NCBI GenBank assembly: GCA_007922305.1
Contig: ML677335.1
Location: forward strand, 40,770,034-40,834,033
DNA: 64,000 nt
Direction: 5' to 3'
Source of the DNA: Dermatemys mawii
Taxonomy: Eukaryota; Chordata; Testudines; Dermatemydidae
Shown here in pieces: positions 37,190 to 50,310 of this stretch. Under the pieces are notes generated by a model. It did no database searches. It saw only the letters and a list, made by a program, of their open reading frames with translations, and was not told the origin of the DNA. The translations under genes were made by a program, and so were the position numbers. Each line of letters starts with the position of its first letter. Position 1 is the first letter of the stretch.

Positions 37190-37660
37190 CAGTCTAAGGA
37201 TCTCACAGCACTTCAAACACTTACTTAACTATACTTCCCTCAGATAATGCAGTGTATCATTAACCCCATTGTACTTAGGGGCAATTGAGGTACACAGAGG
37301 TTAAGTGAATTTGCCCAAAGTAAGTCACTGGCCAGGTCTACACTACAATCTCTTGCTGGCATAGCTATGCCAGTCAGGAGTGTGATCTCTGGCCTATATA
37401 GCTGTATCAGCAAAGGCCTCCAGTATAGATGTATGGCTTATTTTATTGGTTGGGAGGGAGCTGTGGTGGGGAGGGAACAGGGAAGCAGCTGGAATAAGCT
37501 ATCCTGGCAAAAGCAGTTTTGCTAGCATAAGCTGCACGCACACTAGGAGCAATTTTTTGATACTGTGTATTGGTACAGTTATACCAGCAAAGCACTCCAT
37601 ACAGACCTGGCCTCTGCCAGGATCAAGATTAGAATCCAGGTCTGCATCAATGTTTCTGCA
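37190..37660 (-). mobile_element. MIR-type SINE split by a nested element
   Basis: The reverse MIR phrases 'ccattgtacttaggggcaat' and 'gaggttaagtgaatttgccc' end near 37329. The expected continuation, 'agaatccaggtctgcatcaa', resumes after 37613. The 283 bp between (37330-37612) is a separate element with inverted ends. Confidence 0.72.
37330..37612. mobile_element. DNA-transposon-like element nested in a MIR, 283 bp
   Basis: It starts GGCCAGGTCTACACTACA and ends TCCATACAGACCTGGCC; the outer 10 bases are exact reverse complements. It interrupts a MIR, which dates it as younger. I could not define a target duplication, so the superfamily is open. Confidence 0.68.
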
Positions 37661-38639
37661 CAACTATCGAAAGAAAAACAATTAGAGGAAGTAGGAGCTA
37701 ATTTATTATGCTGTTATGATTTTTAATTTGTTTATTTGACAAACCTAGTTTAGAAAATTCCCCTTAAACACTCTTTACTATATAAATAGTTAATAGTGGA
37801 GTATATCCAACCCTCATTTTTTTATATAAGGCTTCTGCTTGCCAAAAGGAGTTCAAAATAGACCACTTCCCTGTCAGCACCACAGAGCCTTATGGGACGC
37901 TAATAGATCCTATGTGAATAAATATTTCTTGGGTTCTGGTCAGTGTCAGCATCAAAATACACATTGTTCCTGAGTTATGTTATGCAAATATAATGCCCTT
38001 ATCATGAAAATCAGTAAATGGTTGGCAACTGGCAAGGAGAAGAAAGCATACATCCAAAACTGCTGCAGGGGAGGCATAAAACAAAATGACAAGCCATGAA
38101 GTGGGACAAAGGCCCTGAAACACTAGAGGGAGTTGCCTATTGAAATGGCCTCTCTTTCTAAACCTTAGGCTGAGTACAATGGTACTAGCTTCATAGATGA
38201 GTAGAGAAAATTGTGTGTAAATCCCCTTACACCTGCCTGGTTTTGATAATTTTTGCCATGTAATGTTATTAACTGCTCGGTTAAAAAGGAGCTGTGTTAC
38301 ACAGGGGGTTGCTTATTAATTGTTGTTTTCATGTCATCAGCATGGTGTGCACTTGGTGATTTAATCAGCTAAATTCAGAGCCTAGGGACAGGGAAGGAAT
38401 TGCTACAGTGCAGAGAGGGTGTAGACAATTAACATAAATTTACATCCATATGTTATTTTGCTATTCACAGAATTGTCAGCTCTCCCTCCCCCAAAGAATC
38501 AAAAAAATTCATTTGAAAGTTGTTGAGGAAACAAGGAAGAAATTTTCTTTACTATCATGAGTGATATAAGTTATCAAATCTATATAAAAGGTGTATCCTC
38601 ATAATATATAAGGGGAATGTCATCTACTAGTTATATTCT

Positions 38640-38840
38640 GGGACTGAAAAGCGTAAGCTCTAAGTATGATTCCAGAGATGATTTGCTGCTTGTACTTCAG
38701 CAAATCACATAAGTTCTGTGTGCCGTGGTTTGTCATCTGTGGAGTGGGGCTAAAGCCTGCCTACCTGACACAGGCGTGCTGTGAGGCCGAATAGATGTTT
38801 GGAAAATGTTTTGAGGGCCTTAGGTGACAGGTGCCTTAAA
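38640..38840 (+). mobile_element. MIR-type SINE
   Basis: It shows the MIR order: 'ttcagcaaatcacataagtt', 'gtttgtcatctgtggagtgg', 'ctacctgacacaggcgtgct', then 'gaggccgaatagatgtttgg'. Confidence 0.75.
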
Positions 38841-38992
38841 AGTACAACATGGAATATTACCTGTTCAGTGGAGTGCTAGAAGGAACACATTGTATTCAAA
38901 ATATTATATTATTAACATACCCAAAAGTGAAAGGGTGAAAGAGACAGCAAAAGCAGCAGTTATATCACTGTCAGAAGAATGGTTAAAAAACC

Positions 38993-39014
38993 ACCCACCA
39001 CCACCACCAGCACC
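38993..39014. repeat. (CCA)n-rich microsatellite
   Basis: A short impure CCA repeat. It produces the poly-Gly and poly-Pro tracts of overlapping non-coding ORFs. Confidence 0.75.
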
Positions 39015-41720
39015 GACAGAAAAAGCTGAAGGAATTTTCTGAGAAACAGCAACATCTTCAAATGAAATCTTGGATGCTTCCTCATAGTTCATAGCAGGGG
39101 AGCAACTCCCGTCTTGGTCAATTAACAGACACAGCCTCACCATCACAACAGAATCAGGACATAAGAGGTAGTGGCAGCTAGCTCTTTTCCCTAGTTGGTT
39201 TAGAAAGCTAATAAGCATCCCTGAAGTGTATTGCAGGTTGCTTTTTCCCCTGTTCTAATGACATGAAAGCTGCCCATTATCTCACCCACAGGTACCATCT
39301 CGGTTACCTCATTGCAGGGCTCACACTCTACTCCCAGAGGAGAGCAAGTGCTGCCAAGAGACTTCCATTGCAATTTCCAAAGTCACATCAAAATGACAAA
39401 ACATCACAATGTATTCAGCTCTGCCTGATTTGTACAGAAAGAACTTTAAGTTTCCACTATAATTAACCCTATCCTCGTTAAGATAATTATGATCAAGCTC
39501 CCTGTCACAGCTAATATCACAGCATCATTGCCTATGGCTCATGCTTTGCCCTCATTAGCTTACAAAAACAGTGCGCAAAACAGGCAACTGACTCCTTCTG
39601 CGAAATGACTTAAGATGTTCTGTAACCAGACAGTAAATAATCCTTTAGAATACAAAGGTCTCAGCAATGTCCTTTTATCCAAGTCCTTCAGCTAAATCAG
39701 TCTGATTTCTCCCAACTCACTTTTCCATAATTCATTCATGATTTCCAGCAAAGTTTTAATCATAAAGGAATGTCATTGTAGAGATTTTTCTGTACATGGG
39801 CACAGTAATTGTCGACTATGCTATTTTACAGTCCCTCTGGCTTGATGTGGAAATGGATTTGGTTACACTGAAACTAAATAGCAGCTCCTCTTATTGGTAA
39901 TATTGGGCTGTGCATTGACAGGATTTTGAGAGGGAATAGCAATGTTCTCAAAAAATGGCCAAACATCTAGATTATGCAGTTGTCTTTGTCCTGAAATAAC
40001 AGTATGCTCAGAAGAACATTTAAAAGAGAATATGCTGTCCTCTCTCTCTTAATAAGACAGCTAATTCATTCCTAATTACTTTTTGAGGGGTTTAACAGGA
40101 AAGAGAGAACCAGTTAACCATATGCAGATGAGAGACTTTGGCTTTTCCCTTGAATTTGATTTGGGCTCTGGTGACAACAGATAGTTATTACCAGAAGTTA
40201 AAAACAGAATTGTTAGGAGAGTCTTAACCCTCATTTTATTTTTTTAATTGATTTATGACATATCTTTAGGATTTTATTTAAACACTGTGGGATTCCAATT
40301 TATATTGCTATATTTTGAAAGAATTTGAACAAAATGACAATCTAGAACACACTCTTCCGTGTGGAAGAGTATGAGTGGTCACATGACAGGGTGTATTGAC
40401 TATTTTTATATAACAAAAACAGGCATAAAAAGTCATCTTAATGGTCTAATGGGTAAATAAATAGTATGGGAGAAACTGTATTTTAAAACATAGCTCACAA
40501 TTACCCACTAGACAACAGACTACTGCACTCCTTCATACTTTATCAAAAGCCATTTGTATCAAACAACTCAGAGGAATCACTGTGGACCACTGTGCACATC
40601 ACACCAGCAGCATTCTTAAGAATGGGGATCTTAATATCCTTGTCCTCAAATCCTTGAAATGATTTGGCAAGGAACATGCACAACGTGGGGGAGGCTGTTG
40701 GTTGGTTGGTTTTAAACCAATGTGCCTCATCTATCTCCTCCCCGTTCCTAATAAAGAACTTGATCATAACAAAACCAATGTTTTCCAAATTCATTTGAAA
40801 AGACAGACACCATCATTTCCTAATTCTAAAGGAGCAACAAAGGGTACTGATAACTGGTAAAAGTTATTCAACCTTTCAAAAATCACATATGTAAGATTTA
40901 TAAATTAATTATATAAAAAACACACACCAACTGGACACAGGGGCTATGTTCCAACTCAGTTTGTAAAAATCTTCTGACAACAGGGATGAAAATGGGGACA
41001 TACAGAAGTGCAATGGCAGTGCCATTATCGAAGTTTTACTTGGAAGCACTTTGAATCATTCTATCACTAATTCAGAGAGTAACCTGACCCCTCCCCTTTT
41101 TGTACAGAAAATGGGGAGTTGAAAGCCCATGGAGAGAGAGTAAAGCCCATTTCAACTACTAGAATATGGTGAGAAGGAGGAAAGAAAAGTAATTTTTCTC
41201 CTATCTTCCACAACAGCCAAGGCTGAGGATTGACAACCAAATTGACGCACTGCTCAGAGGGCAAAAGATAAATGTTTGATGAATTGGCCATTGCTGGAGG
41301 AGTGATGGGCTTCATATGTGCATAATGGACTAGCTGCCGTTCAATTCAGATTGCCTGCCAAGATAAGAAACCATAATGAATGGACGAAGCAGAGCCTCTA
41401 CCATAAGGAAGTATAATCTGACTAGTTTTAATAAACTTAATAAAAAAGATGAAGCAGAGAGAGGCAAGGAGGACTAGCCTTTGTGACCATCTGTGAAAAG
41501 TGAGAACAAATAATAGATGCTCAAGCTAGATAGAAGAGAAGTGTTGCAGACGTAACATTGGATTCCTCTTTCATTGTTAAGAAGCGTCTTTAGGACAGCT
41601 AAAATAAACCACACGTGCAAAAATGAAACAAAGCATGATAATGTTTATTACATACACTGTAAAAAAGAGTATTCTGTGTCTTTCCACCTAACAGCAACAC
41701 ATATATTGTCTCTTTCTCAT

Positions 41721-41747
41721 ACACACACACACACACACACACACACA
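41721..41747. repeat. (AC)13 microsatellite
   Basis: A 27-bp uninterrupted AC run. Confidence 0.95.
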
Positions 41748-41754
41748 GTCGAAG

Positions 41755-42225
41755 GCTAGATCTACTCTCAAAATGTTTGCTAATATAGTAATGTTGGTTC
41801 AAGGTGTAATTCTTTACGGCATATTTATACTGGCCAAATGCCCTAGCGGAGGGGTTTTCAAACTGGGGGTCGCAAGGTTATTACATAGGGGGTCATGTAC
41901 CACGACCCCAACCCCCGCTTGCACCCAGCATTTATAATGGTGTTAATATATATACACAAGTGGTTTTAATTTATAAGGGGGGAGGGGTCACGCTCAGAGG
42001 TTTGCTACGTGAAATGGGTCACCAGTACAAAAGTTTGAGAATCACTGCCCTAGCGTAAACACAGTTATTCCAATGCCCCTTTGCCTGTATGTCTTATTTC
42101 ATTCAGAATACTGATCTATCTATATAGTTTACAGCACACTTTTGCCAGTATAAGCTGCATCTCCACTACAGGTATTTGCAGGTAACCCTGTAAAGACAAA
42201 ACCCTTTCTAGTGTAGGCCTAAATT
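41755..42225. mobile_element. Older DNA-transposon-like repeat, split by a hAT element
   Basis: The left side 'ggctagatctactctcaaaa' and the right side 'tctagtgtaggcctaaattc' look like divergent inverted ends of the 'tctacact' type seen elsewhere in the window. The hAT element at 41849-42047 sits inside it. The match is weak. Confidence 0.35.
41849..42047. mobile_element. hAT-type non-autonomous DNA transposon, 199 bp
   Basis: It begins GAGGGGTTTTCAAACTGGGG and ends AAGTTTGAGAATCACTG, imperfect inverted ends of the 'cagtggttctcaaact' type. A perfect 8-bp target duplication CCCTAGCG lies at 41841-41848 and 42048-42055. The interior includes 'gggggtcgcaaggttattac'. It carries no transposase. 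Confidence 0.93.
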
Positions 42226-45200
42226 CTGCTGGGTTGCCAATGGTTCAGGCTTTGCCCTTTCAGGGCCCAGCTGGGGTCACAGGTGGCTTCCAAATCTACA
42301 GGAGACGGCCAGCAATTTCAACACAGTAAGTGTTTTTAATTTATTTAGCATGTCCATCAGCAGGCAACTTTCAATTTAATGCTGCCATACTGATCACAGT
42401 GGAATCTTGTGTGATTTTATCAACAAGGGCCAAAAGGAACAACAACAACAGCTCTGTGTATCTTGAAAGTTTCTCTCTTTCACCAAGAGAAGCTGGTGAA
42501 ATAAAAAAGTTTCTCAAATACTTTGTCAGCCCAAAGCAACATCTCTTTTCACAATTAAAGGATTATATGGAGTGATGAGCAATCTTATTTATTCACGTAG
42601 GAAAGCAGAGTGCAGGTCGCCTAAGCAATCCCTCTCACTGGAAACGCCAAAGTATTTAAGGCCAAAGTTGCTCCAGGATTCACTGTCTTGCAATTCTACG
42701 GCAGTGACACTTAGCCACATTAGAACATGAAAAAAGCACTGGAGGGATTCACTTACTGTACATCTATTTGCAATATTGGTTTTGTTCATCAATAATATAC
42801 TGGTCACTATGAAATAATCAACATTCATCAAGATGGTGATGTGTGAGATAACACATTATTTTCCTTACACTTGAATAGGAAATAATATCTAACATACTGT
42901 GATGCAAATGTTTGCACTTATGACATTTTAATGGCGACTGTTGTAAATGCACAGGGCCACATTCACTTTTCCTACAAACCACTTTATGGAATGAATAGCA
43001 GTAGTACCAGCAGTAGAAACCTACTCTTGGAAGAGATCCTGCTGCAACTGAAGGCAATTGGAATTTACACGGACTTTAGTGGCAGCAGGAGTTGGCCCAG
43101 GATCTGTCTTTACACTACATTGACAGGGGATGGGAATACACTTTGCCGTAAAATACAGTATTTGGCCATGTAGAAGAGTTGCTTTTCTTTTTTCTGGTAG
43201 GGAGCTAGTGATTACAAGGGAAATCAATTTGACCAAGGGCAGATGGAATGCACAATACAGAATATTATGTTAGCGCCGTCTGCGTCCTCTTCCTTTTTTA
43301 CTTTTTCCTTTGATAATGAAAAATAAAGGAAACACTAAATAGCCTCCTTTCTTAAGTACTCAAATTACCATTTTCTTGATGTCTCTTATGCAGCCTGTGT
43401 CAGATTTTAGCAGAAATGATTACGTGCAAGAAGGATGTCTAGTTTTTAGTATAAATATTATATTACTGCAAAAGGAAAACAACTCATTATTGAGCAGTGG
43501 AGTAAGGCTCCCACTACAGAAGAAAATAAAGTTTTACTACAAGGGAGTCTCTCCTCTTTCCCCCTCTGCATGTGAGTAAGAAAGTGAGTGAGAGAGAAAG
43601 ACAGAGAGGTAAGGCTCAGGAGTGCTGGGTGAATTATAGACTGCCTCTCAAGATTCACAGCTCTTCGTGGTAGGAGGTTAATATTCTCACATGTCATTAG
43701 GTCTGCTGGCTCTACTGATGGCTCATTGAATCAGGCAGCAAATTATTTCCTCATGCTGCAGAGGACACCACACTTCAAAGGGAAGGAGCCAGGGTCAAGA
43801 CGGCTCTCCAGTTCGATTAATGAGATGGGATCAGGAGAGGTTGCCTGTAGGTAAGAATGTGACTGAAGCTTTTGACAAAGCTGACTTTTTGAACAGGACT
43901 TGACCCAAACCCCTTGCCCCCCTCACCACCAAATTTTATTTCCAACCATTGCCTCTGACTGACCCGCTCAGGCCTGTTGGGACAGTTTTGACCTCCTCAG
44001 TCTTTGTTACCAGACACAGGAGTTGTCTGCCTATACATGATGTGTTTCTCCCTAAAGGCCATATCATCTTATCTGAGTCTCCTCAGAATACTTCATATCT
44101 GTATAGCAGCAAGAGAGTATGATTCAAGAGGAATCATTTCAAATTTTTAATTTTCTTATCAAATTTTTTTGGAGGGTGGAAATCACTCAGACAGCAGTTT
44201 TCGGTATCAAAGGAAGACTGATTTCTAAATGCCATTAAAAGCAGACAATAAAAACACAAAGATTGTTAAAAGCATACAGCTGACATATTAACATGATGGA
44301 ACGCAGAAAATATACGCTCCTGTCTGCATGGATTTGCTGACTAAGAATATTCTCAGCAAATAATGTATTATATCAAATATTTCTGTACAAAGTTTTTATT
44401 TTTATTGCCTTAGTAGAAAGAGATAAGAGACAATTAAAACTTAACGGCCACTATATTCATCTCTCTCTAAAAGCTGAACTATATTCTCAGTTTGATAGGT
44501 CCCTGAAATATTTAATGCATATTTAAATAGATCTAATAAACCACTAAAGTGAGCTTCATTGCACTAATGCCATGTTTCTGACCAGGTCTACCTACACTTC
44601 ATACTTTTTCCAGCAGGAATGAACAACTTTATCAGCAGGCAAACTGTTATACTAGTAAGCCTCTAAAATCATTCAGTTACTGTTTATTGAACCTAGGGTT
44701 TTACCAATTAGACACTGATCAAGTCAAGCACTAAACTTGAGTTTATTAGAAGAAAAGATCTTTTTTAAAAAAAAGATACAAATGCAAACTTCACCATCCT
44801 TATATGAATGTTTCCTGGCTGATCATTTAAATTGCTCTGCAATATATTTTTTAAAATTTCATTTCTGATTTATTTGCCTTTCACTCGCATTTTGAAAGAT
44901 ATATTTTTAATTTAATTTTGAAATGAAACTGACATCATTCCAAGGGACTGATATACCAGTAAACATTTGTTATACTGAATTCATAGTGTGTACAAAAGTT
45001 TAAGCTAAAAGATCAGTCTGGGATTTTCTTAAGCTTTTCAGGACTATGTCTTTTTTCTTCTCCTTAACACCAAGGCCAAGAGTTTCAAAAGCATGTGCCT
45101 GAAGTTAGGCTCTTAAGTCTTAGACGTGTATAATGCTGAACACTATGCAGAGTGCATTGTCTTTAACAGAAGCACTTTGAAAAACCAGACCACTTCTTTA

Positions 45201-45569
45201 GGCACGGAATTTTGAACACACTTTCAAAAATCTTGGCATAATCTCAATTTCTTGACAGATCCATTCTTTTGTTGTATAAACATATTGTTATAGTTGCTTT
45301 GCAGTTTTATTCTCCTTTTCCCCTTCTCCTTCCCATATCCTTCTCTGAGTTCAAAAACATCGTCATCATCATACTTGTTAAGGTTTTCCTTATTGTAATG
45401 GGTTTTTTAGCCAGAAAAGTTAGTAAATAGATGACTCAGTCTATGAAACAGGAATTAGGATAGGAGCGATCACTGTATAACTGAACCAACTTGTAAGAGG
45501 GATTAGAATTCTTCCAGACAGGATATCTACCTGATTAACAGCATGTCTTTCACATATGTGTAAAATGTA

Positions 45570-45775
45570 CATACACAAGCAATGGACCAAATTTTGCTCT
45601 TAGTTACTTCCTACCATAGTAACAGTGTAAAAGTGGCAACACATGAATAACTTTACTCCAGTTAGGATGGATCCCACACACATGTATACATGTAAGCTCC
45701 ATCGGACTACTCAGTATGTATAAAGTTAACTAGATGAGTAACTCTTTGCTGGATGAGGGCCTTAGATTATACACC
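45570..45775. repeat. Amniote-type interspersed repeat, unnamed
   Basis: Phrases such as 'tggaccaaattttgctctta', 'cagttaggatggatcccaca' and 'ttgctggatgagggccttag' resemble a repeat common in reptiles and birds. Related phrases occur at 850-945, 22330-22530, 34945-35025, 47330-47500 and 63380-63420. I cannot assign a family. Confidence 0.35.
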
Positions 45776-45907
45776 ATCTTCTATTCAGTGGCAGGTGGTT
45801 GTCTAGAGTTTTTTTCTCATTTTACTTCTACTAATTTGTTCCATCTTACACTCATTCACAATTAACTAACAAATGTTCCATCTAAAATGGGAATTACATT
45901 ACCTACA

Positions 45908-46508
45908 TCAAGAATCAGAGGGGTAGCCGTGTTAGTCTGGAATTGCAGAAGTGACAAAGAGCCCTGTGGCACCTTAAAGACTAACTAAAATTTTAGAGCA
46001 TAAGCTTTCATGGGCTAATACCCACTTCGTCGGATGCATGCAGTGGAAGTATCCAGGGTCAGGTACAAATAGGTAGGCAAGAACCAGGTGGGAGATAACA
46101 GGGTTAGTCCAATGAGGCTGAACCAGCTTGTTATCTCTATCTCTAATCAAGGAGAGTGAGGTGTTCCTCTGGGCAGCTGAACTGGAGGTGTGAATAGCGA
46201 GAGAAGAGAAGCTGCTTTTCTAGTTAGCTAGCCACTTGTAATCTTTGTTCAATCCTTGATTGATTGTATCAAATTTGCAAATGAATTGCAGCTCTGCAGT
46301 CTCTCTTCGCAGTCTGGACTTGAAGTTTTTTAGCTGCAAAACGCTGACCTTTAAATCTTTTATGGTGTGTCCAGTGAGGTTGAAGTGCTCTGCTACAGGT
46401 TTTTGTATATTGCCATTCCTGATATCTGATTTGTGTCCATTTATCCTTTTTCGTAGGGACTGTCCAGTTTGGCCGATGTACATAGCAGAGGGACATTGCT
46501 GGCACATA
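45908..46508 (-). mobile_element. Penelope-like element, reverse copy, GIY-YIG part
   Basis: The minus strand holds an ORF of 95 codons (46507-46220) with MYIGQTGQSLRKRINGHKSD, AEHFNL and DTINQGLNKDYKW, closely matching the copy at 14733-15691 but without its deletion. It starts inside the nuclease domain, so the VIYTI strand and everything before it are missing. The 3' tail runs to 45908 with 'gaatcagaggggtagccgtg'. It is in the same orientation as LRMDA. The 5' truncation at about 46508 is abrupt. Confidence 0.9.
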
Positions 46509-47989
46509 CCTACATCAAGTAATTAAAAAAAAAGCTAAAAAAAGGGTTTTTTTAAAATGCTTATCCTTATTTAAGCCTCCTTTTTCCCCAATTTATTTGA
46601 ATATTTTTCTGTTCATGTATCTCAAAAAATGTAATGACATTGCTTCAGTGTCAGAAGCAGCAAGTACTTAATAGTGAGTAAGGTTAGCCAAAATAAACAC
46701 TCTACAAGGAAGCCTCCAGAATGACACAAAGTATCACACTCTGCCATGTGAATCACTGAAGTTTCCAGGAACATACACGACTGACAACAGATGTCCCTCT
46801 TCTAGTTCCGATGCCATTTGAAAAGAAAGGAATAAGTATATCACAGAGAATGTTAGATGCTGTCCTCTTGACAACTTGTTGACATTTCATTATTAATCAG
46901 CAGTATATTTAAAATTGGACTGGACAAACACTGGAGAAGAAAACCTGTTGCGATCAATCCTACAATGGAGGAAGGATAGATTAGAGGATCTAATGTGCTT
47001 TTTTTCTTACTCATTAATTGATATAATTTGGCCAACTGAAGACCTATGCATATGGTATACAGCAGAAATATCTCATCCATGTGGTTCTTTGAACATATCA
47101 GCCACAATTCTATTGATTATACTCTATTAGATTCACCTTTAAAAGACGTGACTACACACTTGTTGTAATAGGGTTGGGGAGGAGGAGAAAGTAGAAATTA
47201 GCATAGGTGTCAAACACAATACTAGTTGTTATTGCACTACATATATTTGCATGCATCACCAAAACAATCACATGAAACATAGCTCCACGATTATTTAAGT
47301 AAACACCTTAATTTCCACTTTAAAATTTTGGGGCCAGATTTTGCAAGCAACTTCACATGAATAGCCTCTAATGCCTGTGACAGAATCACTTGCAGGAGTA
47401 AGGTCATGTGGTGAGATCAACAAGGCAATCTAGTGTTACTCCTCTGCACCACAATGTGAAAAGTTTCAGGTTGTAATTGGGCCATCACTTTCCATGCCTA
47501 GGGAAGGTGATGGATGACTGAAGTAGTATGTTCCCCCATATCATGAAAGGGCAAATGCCTTTCACAGCTTAGGAAAAAGTACTAACATGAGTATAGAGGT
47601 ATAGATCCCTATATATTGTGTGATGAAATTCAGCATTCTGAACCTGGGGTCCCATATTCATTAAGTCTCCCCTCCCATCACAAAAAGTACAGGGCCTCAA
47701 AAGAGACCAGAAGTGCCCAAAGCAGAAACAATAAACCAAGCAGTATTAGATTCAGAACAGAATGAGATTTGGAACAAGGTCAGAATAATGACAATCAGAA
47801 TATACATACTGAAAAACATGGAGGGTAGGGGCTTAACAACAGGAAATAGGTTAATTCAGGATGATGCTAAGTCATTGTAAACTATAACAACTACTGTTAC
47901 TGGAATTTTGTATGCACTGAAATTTAAAAGACATACCTTTCAGACATCAATTAACTCAAGTAAGTGTGTGCGTGTATTTCCTCCTATAT

Positions 47990-48092
47990 GTTCCATTCTA
48001 TGGACTCGATGAAGTGGGCTGTAGCCTACAAAAGCATATGCTTAAATAAATTTGTTAGTCTCTAAGGTGCCACAAGTACTCCTGTTCTTTTA
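47990..48092 (+). mobile_element. Penelope-like element 3' tail only
   Basis: It has 'ctcgatgaagtgggctgtag', 'gcttaaataaatttgttagt' and 'ctctaaggtgccacaagtac', the same tail type as at 15560-15650 but a different subfamily. It is heavily 5'-truncated. Confidence 0.75.
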
Positions 48093-50223
48093 ACTTCTTT
48101 TTAGTTAGGTATCTAATTCAAAGTAGCTTACTTCAAGGCTTGTTTGTCATGTTCACTCAATTATGTAAATGTTTAATCTAAAATAATGACCTTGATCATG
48201 TTACCATTTTTCCCAGGTTTTCAAACCGATTATCTCCACACACACAAAGAGGTGATTGGCTACCTATTATCTTGGAACCCTTTCAGAGTGTAAATAACCA
48301 GTTGTTTTGCACCAGAGAAAACAACAGCCAAAGCCCCAACTCTCCTTTATCCCACCTCCCACAACTCTTGGCTCACTAGTAGAGAACATTTGAGTGCATG
48401 TGTTGAATTATAAACCAGCTGGGACATCAGTTCAAGACTCTCCCCGACCTCCAGTTGGTGAAATGTTTGGTTCATGCTATAAGAAGGTGCCTGAAGATTC
48501 CAAGACATTAAATTCCCCCATCTGGTGAGTGGGTTGCAGTGGCTTATTCTGAGAATGCACTAGCCCTGATCTTACACTGCGTACACAGAGGAAGTTTGAT
48601 CCTGAGGCAATCATATTTCTGGACTGCACGCACTGCAGGTCTCGCTCATCATGTTACCAAATTCCTCAATAACTGTCACAGTGAATGATCAATGGGACTC
48701 AATAGATGTCTGCAACACAGGTGCCCCTATGGCCTATATGAAACCACTCCCCCTTCCACAGACCACATCAAAGCACTTTTGCTGTCTCATGGCCTTTTAA
48801 ACAGTCAGTTTGGCCCCTGCTATAAAATTTGGTAATAAATATTTGGGTTTAAAACATTAAGAGAAATAAATGGAGAAGGATTTTATAGTTGAAAACCTCA
48901 TCTTGTCATTACTGAAGGGTAAAAAAAACCCTTAATTTTTGTTAAAATTAACGTAAAAATTAAATCTTATTATGTAATTGGAACTAGGCTTCAGGCGTTA
49001 GCAGTGAAGAAGGGATTAAGGCCTCAACCACCTGGGTTGTCATTCTCCTGGGCCCCATTACCACCCCCTTATTCGTTTTTATAGCCAACAGATTAAAATG
49101 CGAGTGCCACAATCTTTGATCTTTCACTTGCTGACACAAATCCTTTCAAGCCTCCAACGTTTTCTGCTGAGGTAATTAGTACTAATTAAAAGGTTTCCAA
49201 CAGCCTTTGCTCTAGTTTTTTTCCTCTCCAAAGAAATTGCTTTTACAAGTGCCTTCCATCTTTGAAATGTATGCATCGCTCACTTTCTTCTTTATCTGAC
49301 TCAGAGAGATCAAGTGGATTAGTGACTCCATTATTCCCCAAGACAAAGCCAAACAACAGGTTTTTACTATCTCTCTGACCTGTTGAGGTACAGGGTGTAT
49401 ATTCAGAAACAAGTGCCTCTGCTTGTATTTCAAAGACAGTCCAATTATGCACTAAAGACACAATGCAGGGTTTCTGCATTTAAGAATGGACATCATTTAA
49501 TGAGGCAGTGTTCTCTCAGAAGTGATAGAGGCAACTACTTCACTAATCAAACTGACAAGTTGTAGAACTAATAATACGGTCCTCTTTGTTTGCATTCTTT
49601 GTGTATGTTTGTGTGTCTGAGAAGGTACAAACAACCTCTTTTCTGACAAAAATTTCAACTTTGCTACTGACTCACATTTGCTACTGAGTTAAAAAAAAGT
49701 TTAAGAAATATCTCCTTGAAGGTAATTCAAAGGAGATGAAAGCCCTCTCTGCAAAAAAGTTTCTGACACTGTAATTAAGCAGCATGCACTGTTATAAGAT
49801 AGATTGATAGCTGACTAAAATATTACTGCAAACAAAACACAATGTTCTATGGAGTGTCTGAAGTATTATTGAAGAACCAACTTTAAAAAATAAAAACCTG
49901 TAACAAAAAGAAACAATACTTTGCATCGAGAAAGGTTTAGGTTTTGAACTTACAGGTTTTCAAATGATTGCTCCATCGACATGCACCCTATACGGATCAT
50001 TTTTCTTTATGAAAACCTGGACACTTTGTGCCTACTGTGATAAAAATAAATTACACTTCATGCAGCAAAAGTGCTATTCAGAAAAGAGGACAGTTCTCTA
50101 GCTCTTAAAGTCCTCACTTCCTACTGAAAAATGACAGCAGCTCTCTTTCATGCTGTAGTATCTCTGGCACAATAGATCAGGAATCATACACGCAGCCAAC
50201 AAGAGGCTATCTAACTTATCATT

Positions 50224-50310
50224 ATATGCACAGGAGTCTATTGCCTCTTGTGATGCCAGCGCAAAACTCCTGCTGGCACTAATCAGAGCTGCCTGTGCAT
50301 ATCAAGAGGC
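50224..50310. repeat. Interleaved inverted repeats
   Basis: Three exact inverted pairs occur in 87 bp: 50224-50234 with 50292-50302 (ATATGCACAGG), 50243-50250 with 50303-50310 (GCCTCTTG), and 50255-50260 with 50272-50277 (GCCAGC). The first two cross each other, so they cannot form one simple hairpin. Confidence 0.8.

Noticed and set aside
38904..39218. 104-codon ORF with a poly-glycine tract on the minus strand
   Set aside because: The glycine run is a CCA microsatellite and the rest matches nothing I recognise.
40348..40375. Short hairpin 'actcttccgtgtggaagagt'
   Set aside because: An 8-bp stem is too short to distinguish from chance in a 64-kb window.
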